A stretch of DNA of 32,621 bases from Roseburia sp. (GCA_014804775.1 JAAUZB010000022.1:1-32621), one strand, 5' to 3'. Numbered from the stretch's first letter, positions 1 to 7,940 are shown. A program made the numbers and translations. Notes: generated from the letters alone by a model not told the origin.

Positions 1-44
1 GAAGGTATAAAACCACCTGCATCAGGTAAGGATATACCGGATAT

Positions 45-117
45 TCCTCGATAGCTCAGTCGGTAGAGCACGCGGCTGTTAACCGCGCTGTCGTAGGTTC
101 GAGTCCTACTCGGGGAG
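45..117 (+). tRNA. tRNA-Asn (GTT)
   Basis: A 73-nt cloverleaf can be drawn by eye. The acceptor stem is TCCTCGA with TCGGGGA (one G-T pair) and a G discriminator. The D-arm is AGCTCAGTCGGTAGAGCA, the anticodon loop CTGTTAA reads GTT, and the T-arm is GTAGGTTCGAGTCCTAC. No CCA is encoded. It lies 43 nt upstream of tRNA-Cys and the two are probably cotranscribed, since a terminator follows only the second. Confidence 0.97.
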
Positions 118-160
118 TTTTTAGTTATAATAACATAAGATGAAGAATAAAATTTAATAT

Positions 161-231
161 GGCGACTTAGCCAAGTGGTAAGGCGTGGGACTGCAACTCC
201 CTGATCGTCGGTTCAAATCCGTCAGTCGCCT
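161..231 (+). tRNA. tRNA-Cys (GCA)
   Basis: A 71-nt cloverleaf with acceptor stem GGCGACT/AGTCGCC and discriminator T. The D-arm contains AGCCAAGTGGTAAGGC, the anticodon loop ACTGCAACT gives GCA, and the T-arm carries GGTTCAAATCC. CCA is not encoded. A strong intrinsic terminator starts seven bases downstream. Confidence 0.97.
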
Positions 232-237
232 CTTTTT

Positions 238-272
238 AAGCCCTCAAAACTAACGATTGAGGGCTTATTTTT
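238..272 (+). terminator. Rho-independent terminator of the tRNA pair
   Basis: A perfect 10-bp stem (AAGCCCTCAA at 238-247 with TTGAGGGCTT at 257-266) has a 9-nt loop and is followed by TATTTTT. The T-run is only on the plus-strand side, so it should end the tRNA transcript rather than the convergent acetyltransferase gene. Confidence 0.9.
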
Positions 273-286
273 ATATGACAAACTGT

Positions 287-859
287 TTATAAATCCAAAT
301 ACCACACGAACTGAATTTCATTTCGGATATCTGCTTCCAAATAATACGCATACATATCTATTTTAGATAACATTGCTCCTTGCTTTTTATAGAAATTGCA
401 GGCCGGAACATTATTATTCTGGCATTCAATGATCATTTGACTATACCCATCGTTTTTGGCACCTGCGATTCCTATGTCTAACAATTTTTGACCAATACCA
501 TTATGTTTATATGCATCTGCTACACGAATATCCCATAAAACACAAGCATCATTTCTGCCGGAAAGCATATTTAATCCTTCTGTCCTTCCCACTACTGTCA
601 TTGCCCCAATTGGTTTTTCTCCGTCAAATGCCATGTAAAACCTCCAATTGGTAATATCAAATTCTTTTTCATAGTCCATTGCACGCTCATATACACTTAA
701 ATCTTTAATATATGGATTGACAGGAATTTCTTCAAGAACTAAACCGCCCAGACCGTTATCAATTCTTTTAACTTTATATTCAGAATGGACATCAACATTC
801 ATAGAAACTTTGTCATATAATTCAAAAAAGGATTTATCCACTTCTTCTACAATAATCAT
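287..859 (-). CDS. GNAT N-acetyltransferase, streptothricin acetyltransferase-like
   Basis: A 190-residue protein of the GNAT fold, predicted to transfer acetyl from acetyl-CoA to an amine. The acetyl-CoA loop appears as AYKHNGIGQKLLD in the middle of the C-terminal half. The stretch IIECQNNNVPACNFYKKQG and the ending with FVWYLDL resemble, from memory, Sat-type streptothricin acetyltransferases. The frame stays open upstream to 967, but the start at 859 is preferred because GGGGG lies about nine bases upstream and the extra N-terminus is hydrophobic and unlike the family. The substrate is uncertain: Sat-like sequence does not prove drug resistance. It converges on the tRNA terminator and stands alone. 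Confidence 0.85.
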   Translation of the reverse strand: MIIVEEVDKSFFELYDKVSMNVDVHSEYKVKRIDNGLGGLVLEEIPVNPYIKDLSVYERAMDYEKEFDITNWRFYMAFDGEKPIGAMTVVGRTEGLNMLSGRNDACVLWDIRVADAYKHNGIGQKLLDIGIAGAKNDGYSQMIIECQNNNVPACNFYKKQGAMLSKIDMYAYYLEADIRNEIQFVWYLDL

Positions 860-1008
860 TTTCTTAGCCCCCATAGCAAATAGATAAATGAAAATTCTGA
901 TAAGACACTTTTTAAAATTATAGCACAACATGAATAGGACATGAAGAATTGATTGAAATGCTTTCACAATATTTAATTAGCTCTTATCTTTGAGATCGTT
1001 AAATATTC

Positions 1009-1038
1009 TTGCTAAGTTGTTGAGAAGTATAGTACAAT
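1009..1038 (+). promoter_or_regulatory. Predicted sigma-A promoter for the GNAT gene at 1085
   Basis: TTGCTA (1009-1014) and TACAAT (1033-1038) are separated by 18 bp. The -10 box overlaps an upstream in-frame ATG at 1037. If the promoter is real, that ATG lies before the transcript start and translation must begin at 1085. Confidence 0.5.
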
Positions 1039-1084
1039 GTTTGTGCCAAATAGTGTAACAATTTGGAATTTTAGGGGACAAGAT

Positions 1085-1546
1085 ATGAAAAGTTTCTTTG
1101 CTTATGAGATGCAATATGTAGGAAAGGAACCCATAATTGATACGGTTCAAATAACTCCATTTTGTGAAAAGCATTATTCTCAATACGAGTGCATATACAA
1201 CAGATGCTTTTATGAGATGCGTAAGGAATTAGATGTTAAACCGTATAACTTTTATTCTAATATTGAGCAGATTAAAGATAGAAGAGATAACATATTTATG
1301 CTGATACATAATGAAACTATTATAGGCAGCGTAGGGTGTTATGGTGCGGAAATAGATGATTTGATCGTAAATGAGCAATTTCAGAATAAAGGGTATGGAA
1401 AAACATTATTACTATGGGCAATTCATCATATAAGAACATACACTGATGAACCTATAACAATTCACGTAGCTGAATGGAACCAAAATGCTATAAAACTATA
1501 TATGAAAAATGGCTTTGTGGTTACAAAAAAAGAAAAAGTGAATTGA
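1085..1546 (+). CDS. GNAT family N-acetyltransferase
   Basis: A 153-residue GNAT-fold protein. The core is visible as FMLIHNETIIGSVGCYG, then LIVNEQFQNKGYGKTLL (the acetyl-CoA pyrophosphate loop, Q-x-x-G-x-G type) and a C-terminal WNQNAIKLYMKNGF, where the Asn and Tyr are typical. The start at 1085 has AGGGGA seven bases upstream; an in-frame ATG at 1037 lacks a good site and overlaps a predicted -10 box. The acceptor substrate cannot be deduced. Only 33 bp separate it from the downstream phosphatase-family gene, so the two may share a transcript. Confidence 0.85.
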   Translation: MKSFFAYEMQYVGKEPIIDTVQITPFCEKHYSQYECIYNRCFYEMRKELDVKPYNFYSNIEQIKDRRDNIFMLIHNETIIGSVGCYGAEIDDLIVNEQFQNKGYGKTLLLWAIHHIRTYTDEPITIHVAEWNQNAIKLYMKNGFVVTKKEKVN

Positions 1547-1579
1547 GTGACAAATATATAATTTACAGGAGAAAACCAT

Positions 1580-2323
1580 ATGAAAATAGCAACATATAAC
1601 ATCTGGGACAGTGACATGGGTATGCCTATACGTTTTCGTCAGCTTATCGATGAAATCACCGGAATTAAAGCGGATATTATCTGTTTGCAGGAAGTATCGG
1701 ACGGTGAAAAACATCATAGTTTTTCAAAGCTTTGCGGATATGATCATTCTCATTGGCAGAGCCAAACAGGGCTTTCCATTCTAAGCAGGTATCCAATTGA
1801 TAAAACAGCTGATTTTGAATATGGTACGTCCGCTTACATACAGCTGGAGAGCAAAACATTACTTGTCATCAATGTTCATCTGCCGTGGGAAAGAGCATCT
1901 GTAAGGGAAAAGGCTATTGTGAATATCGTAGAAAATATCGCAAACATAAAAGCTGACTATACACTTTTAATGGGTGATTTTAACAGTTCTGAAAATTCAT
2001 CTATTCATCGTTTTCTGACCAATGAGCAATCGCTTTTAGGTGCAGACGCTTATTATTTCGATTTAGCAGAAGTATTTGCCGAGATGAGTGGAACGAAAAC
2101 ATTAGCTACGCTGAATTTTCGTGAAAACCCACGCTGGGGTATAGCTGAGTCAAAGAACACAATTGAATCTAATCAGCGATTTGATTGGATACTATTAAAA
2201 AATCCTTATCCTGCTGAATTACCTGAATTAAAGAATTGTATGCTATTCGGTACGGAAATTACAAAAGAAACCAATCTCGCTGCAAGCGACCATTATGGCA
2301 TAATGGTTGAAATAGAATTTTAA
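1580..2323 (+). CDS. Endonuclease/exonuclease/phosphatase family hydrolase
   Basis: A 247-residue metal-dependent phosphodiesterase or phosphatase of the EEP (DNase I-like) fold. Family motifs are in order: KIATYNIW at the N-terminus, IICLQEVSD (the metal-binding Glu), the central NVHLPWE, LLMGDFNSSE (Asp and Asn of the active site) and the C-terminal AASDHYGIMVEIEF (catalytic Asp-His). There is no signal peptide or membrane segment, so it should be cytoplasmic. The RBS CAGGAG precedes ATG by about eight bases. The substrate could be nucleic acid, a phospho-sugar or a phospholipid headgroup. Confidence 0.9.
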   Translation: MKIATYNIWDSDMGMPIRFRQLIDEITGIKADIICLQEVSDGEKHHSFSKLCGYDHSHWQSQTGLSILSRYPIDKTADFEYGTSAYIQLESKTLLVINVHLPWERASVREKAIVNIVENIANIKADYTLLMGDFNSSENSSIHRFLTNEQSLLGADAYYFDLAEVFAEMSGTKTLATLNFRENPRWGIAESKNTIESNQRFDWILLKNPYPAELPELKNCMLFGTEITKETNLAASDHYGIMVEIEF

Positions 2324-2337
2324 TAGAGAAAAGGACA

Positions 2338-2484
2338 ATGGATATTTGGAAGAAATTGTATCAGGATTATTTGGAGGATACCGATCCTGACAAAGATGAA
2401 ATCTTTACATTGGATGAATATAAAAAGAATGCAGATTTAAGGAACCAGATGGATTATTGTAGTCCGTATGGTTCCTTTTTTTAG
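2338..2484 (+). CDS. Small hypothetical protein (48 aa), possibly a gene remnant
   Basis: An open frame of 48 codons starts 14 bp after the EEP-hydrolase stop with AAAGGA close upstream of ATG. The product is acidic and hydrophilic, beginning MDIWKKLYQDYLEDTDPD. Its last codons lie inside the hairpin and T-run of the downstream terminator, which is unusual for a functional gene and suggests a truncated 3' end. I do not recognise the family. Confidence 0.4.
   Translation: MDIWKKLYQDYLEDTDPDKDEIFTLDEYKKNADLRNQMDYCSPYGSFF
2439..2482 (+). terminator. Rho-independent terminator after the EEP-hydrolase unit
   Basis: A 9-bp perfect stem (AAGGAACCA at 2439-2447 with TGGTTCCTT at 2469-2477) is followed by a run of T to 2482. 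It overlaps the end of the 48-codon frame and isolates the BlaI/M56 operon from upstream transcription. Confidence 0.8.
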
Positions 2485-2530
2485 ATGACTTTTGAATTAA
2501 GAAATCAGCCAAAGACAAAAAGAAAGCAGC

Positions 2531-2559
2531 TTGACAATATTGTCTAATGCTGTTAGACT
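2531..2559 (+). promoter_or_regulatory. Sigma-A promoter of the BlaI/M56 operon
   Basis: Consensus -35 TTGACA (2531-2536), a 17-bp spacer and TAGACT (2554-2559). The spacer and -10 box carry a palindromic operator, so bound repressor would block RNA polymerase. Confidence 0.75.
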
Positions 2560-2583
2560 GTAAGTGTCTAATGATATTAGACA
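2541..2583 (+). promoter_or_regulatory. Two palindromic operators for the BlaI-family repressor
   Basis: Two dyads share the half-site GTCTAA/TTAGAC. The first (2542-2558) overlaps the spacer and -10 element; the second, TGTCTAATGATATTAGACA (2565-2583), sits around the likely transcription start. Their centres are 24 bp apart, just over two helical turns, so two dimers could bind one face. The adjacent BlaI gene makes autoregulation likely. Confidence 0.75.
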
Positions 2584-2612
2584 GCATTTTGTAAGAAGGA
2601 GAACTTGGGAAA

Positions 2613-2981
2613 ATGGAACTCTACAAGCTGGGGGAAATGGAAGAAAAATTTGCGGAACTGATCTGGGAGCATGTACCTATACGATCGGGGGAACTGACGA
2701 AACTTTGTGAAGAAGCATTTTCATGGAAGCGGACAACTACCTATACCATGTTAAAACGGCTCTGTGACCGGGGATTGTTTGTCAATGAAAACGGATTGGT
2801 GACAGCGTGTATGAGCCGCGAGGATTTTAAGGGCATCCGAGGAGAACAATTTTTAAAGGAAAATTTTGAAGATTCGCTTCCGCTGTTCGTAGCGTCCTTT
2901 GCCCGGAAGCGGAAGCTACGGAAGGATGAAGTCCTGATGCTGAAAAAGTTGATTGATGAATACGAGGAGGAGAATTCATGA
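2613..2981 (+). CDS. BlaI/MecI/CopY-family transcriptional repressor
   Basis: A 122-residue winged-helix repressor. The N-terminal half has the family pattern LGEMEEKFAELIWEH, followed by the recognition helix region SWKRTTTYTMLKRLCDRGLF and a short wing. The C-terminal half (FEDSLPLFVASFARKRKLRKDEVLMLKKLIDEYEEE) matches the dimerisation helix pair, which is cleaved in BlaI relatives. RBS GAAGGAGA lies upstream. The gene overlaps the M56 peptidase by 4 bp (ATGA), so the two are translationally coupled. In the known systems the M56 partner, or a protease it activates, inactivates the repressor when ligand is sensed. Confidence 0.92.
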   Translation: MELYKLGEMEEKFAELIWEHVPIRSGELTKLCEEAFSWKRTTTYTMLKRLCDRGLFVNENGLVTACMSREDFKGIRGEQFLKENFEDSLPLFVASFARKRKLRKDEVLMLKKLIDEYEEENS

Positions 2982-5575
2982 TTTCAAGCCTGTTTCTTCA
3001 GATATTAAACATGAGCCTGACAGGAGCGTTGATGATTTTGGCCGTGCTGATGCTGCGTCTGCTGTTAAAGCGTGTGCCTCGGATTTTTTCCTATGGGCTG
3101 TGGGCGGTGGTACTTTTCAGACTGCTGTGTCCGATTTCCTTTGAGAGCGGTTTTTCCCTGTTGGGCGTGCTACATGCGCCGACGGCGGAAACGGGCGTTG
3201 TGAAATATATATCAGATACCGCTGGAAATGTAGAAACATTCGGAACGGCACAGACACAGATGGGTCAGGACGGAATTATGTCTGACTTTGAGGCCGGACA
3301 GAATACAGTTATGCCGAAACAGGAAACGGGCGTAGGAAAAGGTTCCTTTTCCATGGAAAGTCTTTCCATGGAAACTTTGCATGCTCTCCTTCCTGCCATG
3401 GCAATGGTCTGGCTGGCAGGCGTATTTATGATGCTGTTATATGGGATGTTTTCCTACGGCAGACTTTCCTTCCGGCTGCGTACAGCCAAGGAGAATGGGG
3501 TAAACGGAGATGCAGCGGAAGACAAAACCGGCGGGCGGATGGCATATATACGGGTGCGTTATACGGATATAGTGTCTACGCCTTTTGTGCTGGGCATTTT
3601 GAAACCCTGTATCTATTTGCCCGATGATCTGCCCGAGAAGAATTTGGAATATATCCTGCTCCATGAGCGGATACATATCAGGAGAGGAGATCATTTAACC
3701 AGGGTAGCAGCCTATCTTGCTCTGTGCCTGCACTGGTTTAATCCGCTGGTATGGCTCGCCTTTTTCATAAGCGGACGGGACATGGAAATGTCCTGTGATG
3801 AAGCAGTCATCCGGAAGATTGGAAATAGGGTCAAGAAAGAGTATTCAACTTCTCTTTTGTCGCTGGCTTATGGGCAGCGGATTACCGCCGGGATACCGCT
3901 GGCTTTCGGGGAAGCGGACCCAAAGAGCCGAATAAAAAATGTGCTGCGATATAAAAAGCCTGCTTTCTTGTTGGTGCTGATTGCCTTGTTGGTCTGTGTC
4001 CTAGCCGCTGTCTTTCTGTTAGGGAATCCGCGCAAGATTGTACAGGATCAGTTGTTTTATGGAGTGGTTATGGAATCTGAAGAATTTGGCGGCAATGTGG
4101 TTTTGGTGCCGCAGCTTGGGGAGATGAGGATTCCGGAGGCGGAAAAGGTCAGCCCCTATATCGAAATAGATTTTAACGGTTTAGAGCCAGGACATTTGGT
4201 GCGGATTACCTTTTCCGGCGAAGAAGAGGTGGGAATTTTGGAGACTTATCCAGGACAGTTTTCCAGAGCAGCCGATTCCATTGAGGTGATGGGAGTAGGC
4301 TTTGTCATGCAGACCATGCCTGACGGCAAGTATCGTTTTGGGGTGCCTCTTGGCATGGCTGAGGAAACGGAAGCTGGCGATACGCTGCGTATCTATCATT
4401 CGGTTCTGGAGGATGGGGCAAATTTACAGGAGAATTATCACATGTATCTGCTGGATTCGCCTGATAAGATCCAGAAAGAGCTGGTGGCGGAGGCCAAGGT
4501 CTCTGAGGTCGATTCGGAAAATTATGATATTTGGGTCACTCTGTCCGGTGAAGAGGTAAATACTTTTTTGTCGGAATTTGGCTTCGGCGTATCCTGTGAG
4601 TTGGAAAAGGCTGCCGGAAATTCATCGGACAAAACAGAGGAGATCAAAGATCTGAGCCGTGAAATGGTGCTAAGCGGCGAAGTGCCGGATGGGACCTATT
4701 GGGTGTATGCCCGTTCCATTAGCCGCAGTGCCCGCTGCTTTGACCGCTATGCGATGACAGGTGGGCTGCCGGACGATGAACCGGTGTTAGTCCCTGCGTT
4801 TTCCAATGATTGTGTTTTCTATGTGAATCGGGAGATGGACAGCATTCGTTTTGAAAAAATTGGCTTTGATGAATTTGCAGATTTGGTTACGGATGGCACT
4901 GCATGGCTGAATGTACCTGTCCGTTGTGTATTCCGAGATGGGCTTATTACGGAAGCGTCTCTGATGAGTTCTTATCTCGGTCAGGGAATCTCTTATCAGG
5001 CGATATCCTCAAATGGATTCAGCTGGATTGAGGATGTGTGCCGGATGAAGAAGGATAAGACCTTGGATGAAATACTGACGGAATTCTATAAGTTGATACG
5101 GACGGAAGAGGCGGATGTTTCCGATGTGCCGGGCATAGAACGCATCGAAATTTATTTGGGCAATGTCGGAGACGGGGACAGCGGCGTGGTACTCATCTAT
5201 GACGTGGATGGAAATCTGCTGCACATAGAAGACACATTTTATGCCCAGACCGGATGCAATAACGTGTATGTGGGCGAACTGGACGGAACGTCTTATCTCA
5301 TGAGCATGCATATAGAAGACCGGGAGGATTACGGAGAATACCAGTATCAGGTGTTCCGCTTAGGAGAAGCCGGAGAACTGCGGCAGATTGCCGGTTCGGA
5401 TTTCCAGTGGGGGGAATCCATCCACTATGACAATGGGCTGTTTCACCAGTGGGCGGACAATTTGGAGTATTATCTGTCCGGCAGCCATCTGCTTTTGACC
5501 TCTCAGGACGGAGAAATGCGCACGGATGCCGTTTCCGAGGCGGATAAGTACAATTACGAAACGTTGCACAGATAA
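2978..5575 (+). CDS. BlaR1-like M56 metallopeptidase with a large non-transpeptidase C-terminal domain
   Basis: An 865-residue integral membrane protein. The N-terminus has hydrophobic helices (about residues 3-22 and 35-55, then about 130-155). The zinc-peptidase site is HERIH at 229-233, with a likely third ligand in EMSCDE (270-275), and a last helix near residues 325-348 (FLLVLIALLVCVLAAVFLLG) exports the C-terminus. Unlike BlaR1/MecR1, the roughly 510 outside residues show no SxxK/SxN/KTG penicillin-binding pattern. Residues about 350-440 contain a short beta-rich stretch with LETYPGQF that recalls DUF3221-type domains (from memory, low confidence). It is probably a sensor-protease that relieves BlaI-type repression on an unknown signal. 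Confidence 0.88.
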   Translation: MISSLFLQILNMSLTGALMILAVLMLRLLLKRVPRIFSYGLWAVVLFRLLCPISFESGFSLLGVLHAPTAETGVVKYISDTAGNVETFGTAQTQMGQDGIMSDFEAGQNTVMPKQETGVGKGSFSMESLSMETLHALLPAMAMVWLAGVFMMLLYGMFSYGRLSFRLRTAKENGVNGDAAEDKTGGRMAYIRVRYTDIVSTPFVLGILKPCIYLPDDLPEKNLEYILLHERIHIRRGDHLTRVAAYLALCLHWFNPLVWLAFFISGRDMEMSCDEAVIRKIGNRVKKEYSTSLLSLAYGQRITAGIPLAFGEADPKSRIKNVLRYKKPAFLLVLIALLVCVLAAVFLLGNPRKIVQDQLFYGVVMESEEFGGNVVLVPQLGEMRIPEAEKVSPYIEIDFNGLEPGHLVRITFSGEEEVGILETYPGQFSRAADSIEVMGVGFVMQTMPDGKYRFGVPLGMAEETEAGDTLRIYHSVLEDGANLQENYHMYLLDSPDKIQKELVAEAKVSEVDSENYDIWVTLSGEEVNTFLSEFGFGVSCELEKAAGNSSDKTEEIKDLSREMVLSGEVPDGTYWVYARSISRSARCFDRYAMTGGLPDDEPVLVPAFSNDCVFYVNREMDSIRFEKIGFDEFADLVTDGTAWLNVPVRCVFRDGLITEASLMSSYLGQGISYQAISSNGFSWIEDVCRMKKDKTLDEILTEFYKLIRTEEADVSDVPGIERIEIYLGNVGDGDSGVVLIYDVDGNLLHIEDTFYAQTGCNNVYVGELDGTSYLMSMHIEDREDYGEYQYQVFRLGEAGELRQIAGSDFQWGESIHYDNGLFHQWADNLEYYLSGSHLLLTSQDGEMRTDAVSEADKYNYETLHR

Positions 5576-5588
5576 TAGGTTGAAAATT

Positions 5589-5618
5589 AAGGGGCGATTA
5601 TCTCGCCCCTTTGTTTTT
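5589..5618. terminator. Bidirectional terminator between the M56 gene and a convergent GNAT gene
   Basis: A 9-bp perfect stem, AAGGGGCGA (5589-5597) with TCGCCCCTT (5603-5611), has a 5-nt loop. TTTGTTTTT follows on the plus strand and a T-rich TTAATTTT on the minus strand. It sits between two convergent stop codons. Confidence 0.85.
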
Positions 5619-6119
5619 CTATAAGCATCTTTCCGCTAAAATAACAGAATCAGATACATTGCTTGTAGTTTCTTTCAATATCACAAACATATTCTTTAAC
5701 CAGAAATGTTCTGCCTGTGGGTTACCTTTTACCCATGCTAATCTAATAGAAATAAATCCTTTCTGCTTTAGATAATCACATAATTCAGAAATGATCTCTG
5801 ATCCTATACCTCTTTTCTGTATTGTCACGCTTGTCATAAAAAAGCCTATATATGCGATTTTCTGCTCTGGGTATCCGTCTATTAAATCCATAACTGCAAT
5901 TAAATTTCCTTCTTTATAAAATCCAATATAAAACTTGTCATCAATTTTGGTATTTGGCGGAAGAGCAGTCATGTCTTTTTTGATACTTTCCTCTGTAACC
6001 ATTGGAGGACAATACTCATAATATAATTTGTTTTCGCAGCATAAATTAAGGATATCTTGAATATCACTATTTCTAAGTCTTTTTACGACATATTTACTTG
6101 ATAATTCTTTAATATCCAT
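5619..6119 (-). CDS. GNAT family N-acetyltransferase
   Basis: A 166-residue GNAT protein. Recognisable parts are VVKRLRNSDIQDILNLCCEN at the N-terminus, FYIGFYKEGNLIAVMDLIDGY (beta strands 2-3), IGFFMTSVTIQKRGIGSEII (the acetyl-CoA loop, Q-x-R-G-x-G) and RLAWVKGNPQAEHFWLKNMF (the C-terminal strand and helix). RBS TGGAGGTGC lies just upstream of ATG. The substrate is unknown; the family includes acetyltransferases for small metabolites, antibiotics and protein N-termini. It is one of three GNAT genes in the first 6 kb. Confidence 0.88.
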   Translation of the reverse strand: MDIKELSSKYVVKRLRNSDIQDILNLCCENKLYYEYCPPMVTEESIKKDMTALPPNTKIDDKFYIGFYKEGNLIAVMDLIDGYPEQKIAYIGFFMTSVTIQKRGIGSEIISELCDYLKQKGFISIRLAWVKGNPQAEHFWLKNMFVILKETTSNVSDSVILAERCL

Positions 6120-6245
6120 TTTGCACCTCCAGGACTTCTGATTGTGATTTATGCTTCTTCCAAGAATTGTATCAAATCTTTAATTTTACCTAAATTATCA
6201 TACTTCTGTTTTAATGTCAATATTTTCGAATTTGCAGAAATTAGG

Positions 6246-6274
6246 TTGTATTCTAGCTATAATTTGTGTATACT
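6246..6274 (+). promoter_or_regulatory. Promoter of the orphan antitoxin gene
   Basis: TTGTAT (6246-6251) and TATACT (6269-6274) are separated by exactly 17 bp and lie 34 bp before the ATG at 6309. Confidence 0.6.
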
Positions 6275-6308
6275 ATATTTAATAAACCAAAAGCGAGGTA
6301 TATATAAA

Positions 6309-6569
6309 ATGACAGTAGATACAAATACAATGATTTCCATCACAGAGGCAAATCAGAATTTTTCTAAAGTTGCAAGATTGGTCGATGAACATGGAACGGC
6401 TGTAATCTTAAAAAACAACACACCCAGGTATCTTGTGATTGATTTCAGTGGGGCAGAAAAACTTTTTCAAGGTAAAAACGAAAGAATAGCGGATACAGAA
6501 GATGTACTTTCCATATCAGAACGCTTAATACAGCAAAATAGGGAAGCGTATGAGGTACTTGCTAAATGA
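6309..6569 (+). CDS. Phd/YefM-family antitoxin, apparently without a toxin
   Basis: An 86-residue protein with the Phd/YefM pattern: ISITEANQNFSKVARLVDEHGTAVILKNNTPRYLVID, where the first part is the DNA-binding helix-sheet region, then a flexible C-terminal tail (ISERLIQQNREAYEVLAK) that would wrap the toxin. GCGAGG precedes ATG 6309 and the promoter ends at 6274, so the frame upstream to 6144 is not used. A terminator begins 15 bp after the stop and no RelE, Doc or PIN gene adjoins. It may be a solitary regulator, a leftover, or an antidote to a toxin elsewhere. Confidence 0.85.
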   Translation: MTVDTNTMISITEANQNFSKVARLVDEHGTAVILKNNTPRYLVIDFSGAEKLFQGKNERIADTEDVLSISERLIQQNREAYEVLAK

Positions 6570-6583
6570 TAAAATGAAGATTA

Positions 6584-6626
6584 AAATACCCATTACATAA
6601 GCGTTGCTTGTGTAACGGGTATTTTT
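6584..6626 (+). terminator. Rho-independent terminator after the Phd-like gene
   Basis: A 14-nt arm (6584-6597) pairs with 6611-6624, with one A·C mismatch, around a 13-nt loop; the T-run extends to 6626. Confidence 0.8.
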
Positions 6627-6688
6627 CGTTCTACAATGTTTGCCCCTGTAAGTTGTCCATTAGGGCAAAACAAAGGAAAATATATTTG

Positions 6689-7732
6689 CTACTGCATCAA
6701 CTGATAAATGATGATTATGATCCAGAAGATAAAATAAAGGATCATTCCAACATTCAAGATTGTGCTGGAAAAGCGCTGTCCTTTGGGGATTCTGACTTCA
6801 CCCGCTTCTAAGCGTATCTGCTTTATCTTTACGATGAAAAGAACAATACCTGCAATGACAAGTCCCAGCAAAACAAAACAATAAATCATATAAACCATAA
6901 GCTGAGGTAAATGAGTCATCATATAAGCTGTCATGATCTCCGGATCGTTGGAAGCTTCCATCAGTGCATTATAATCGATCAGCTTTAAGACCAGAACACC
7001 TAAAACGGAACCCATAAAGTTTATGATCATATGTAAAAGAATCGTGTAACGGATGGTTCCAGTTTTAACATAAACAAATCCAAAAATCACGCCAAGTATA
7101 AAAGCATATGCAAACTGATTCAGATTTCCGTGAAAAAGACCAAACATCAGACCGGAAAAAAGAATTGCAGTTCCTTCTCCGTATTTTACAACACGGTCGA
7201 TCAAGAGCTTACGGAAAATCATCTCCTCGTAAATAGGAGCAAGCAGCACCATAATGATTATGTTGATCCATAAACTTGTGCTGGTGGAGAGATCAAGCAT
7301 CTCGTTTGTGACAGGACTTCCTTTAAAAACACTTATGATCTGCGTGATAAATATACCGATAAAGTTGCTTATATACATACCTGCCACACAGATGATAAAT
7401 GCGATCAGCCACTGTCCGACCGGCATTTTTTTCTTTTCAATCTGCTTTGCCGGAACAAATTTGTGTATCAAAAACATCATGAGAGGCATAGAGATGACAT
7501 ACGTGGGGATCATTCCGATCAGCAGAGAATAATTTATATTTGAGAATAAATCCGGGTTAATTGCATTAACAATCAAAGCAGCGATAGATTGTACTGCATA
7601 AAATATCAAAGTACCGAAGAAAAACATAAGTCCCAGTTTGGAAAAGTGACGGCGTGCCGTTTTTTTTGCATCTTCCGACATAGGTGCCGAATTGTCCGAT
7701 GCAGGTTCGTTTGGTGAAAATTGATGATCCAT
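6689..7732 (-). CDS. CPBP family intramembrane metalloprotease
   Basis: A 347-residue polytopic membrane protein with about eight hydrophobic helices. The CPBP (CAAX protease and bacteriocin-processing, Abi) motifs are present: EEMIFR (Glu169, Glu170, Arg174), then FGLFHGN (His about 35 residues on) and HMIINFMGS near the last conserved helix. The first 35 residues are hydrophilic and cytosolic. AAAGGAG lies eight bases before ATG 7732; an in-frame ATG at 7750 would place the RBS inside the gene and is rejected. Homologues act in prenyl-protein processing, bacteriocin maturation or immunity, or regulated proteolysis. No bacteriocin gene is next to it, so the target is unknown. It is divergent from the PadR gene. 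Confidence 0.9.
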   Translation of the reverse strand: MDHQFSPNEPASDNSAPMSEDAKKTARRHFSKLGLMFFFGTLIFYAVQSIAALIVNAINPDLFSNINYSLLIGMIPTYVISMPLMMFLIHKFVPAKQIEKKKMPVGQWLIAFIICVAGMYISNFIGIFITQIISVFKGSPVTNEMLDLSTSTSLWINIIIMVLLAPIYEEMIFRKLLIDRVVKYGEGTAILFSGLMFGLFHGNLNQFAYAFILGVIFGFVYVKTGTIRYTILLHMIINFMGSVLGVLVLKLIDYNALMEASNDPEIMTAYMMTHLPQLMVYMIYCFVLLGLVIAGIVLFIVKIKQIRLEAGEVRIPKGQRFSSTILNVGMILYFIFWIIIIIYQLMQ

Positions 7733-7841
7733 AGAAACTCCTTTCAGCATAAAAAAATTTAGTATAATATTGCATCAAAATAATTATATAAATGTCACAT
7801 AGACTTATCAACCCCAATTTTAATGAATGGCAAAAAAGTAC

Positions 7842-7870
7842 TTGACCTGTCGTAGTAATTATGATATAAC
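7842..7870 (+). promoter_or_regulatory. Promoter of the PadR operon
   Basis: TTGACC (7842-7847), a 17-bp spacer and TATAAC (7865-7870), 71 bp upstream of the PadR start codon. Confidence 0.65.
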
Positions 7871-7873
7871 TAC
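7852..7873 (+). promoter_or_regulatory. Inverted repeat, candidate PadR operator
   Basis: GTAGT (7852-7856) and ACTAC (7869-7873) form a dyad with a 12-bp gap over the spacer and -10 box. Another GTAGTA lies at 7884-7889. PadR proteins often repress their own promoter, so this is a reasonable autoregulatory site, but the assignment is inference. Confidence 0.4.
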
Positions 7874-7940
7874 TTTATCAGACGTAGTACTTCTGATGGA
7901 GTAATTTGAGAAGACTTCGGAGTGAGGAGGTGGAGTTCAA

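Noticed and set aside
287-1546. The neighbouring GNAT genes as a resistance island
   Set aside because: Only the first resembles a drug acetyltransferase, there are no mobile-element genes nearby, and GNAT genes are common in Clostridia.
6639-6669. TTTGCCC/GGGCAAA inverted repeat as a terminator of the CPBP gene
   Set aside because: The 7-bp stem has a 17-nt loop and no T-run on the minus strand; too weak to list as a feature.
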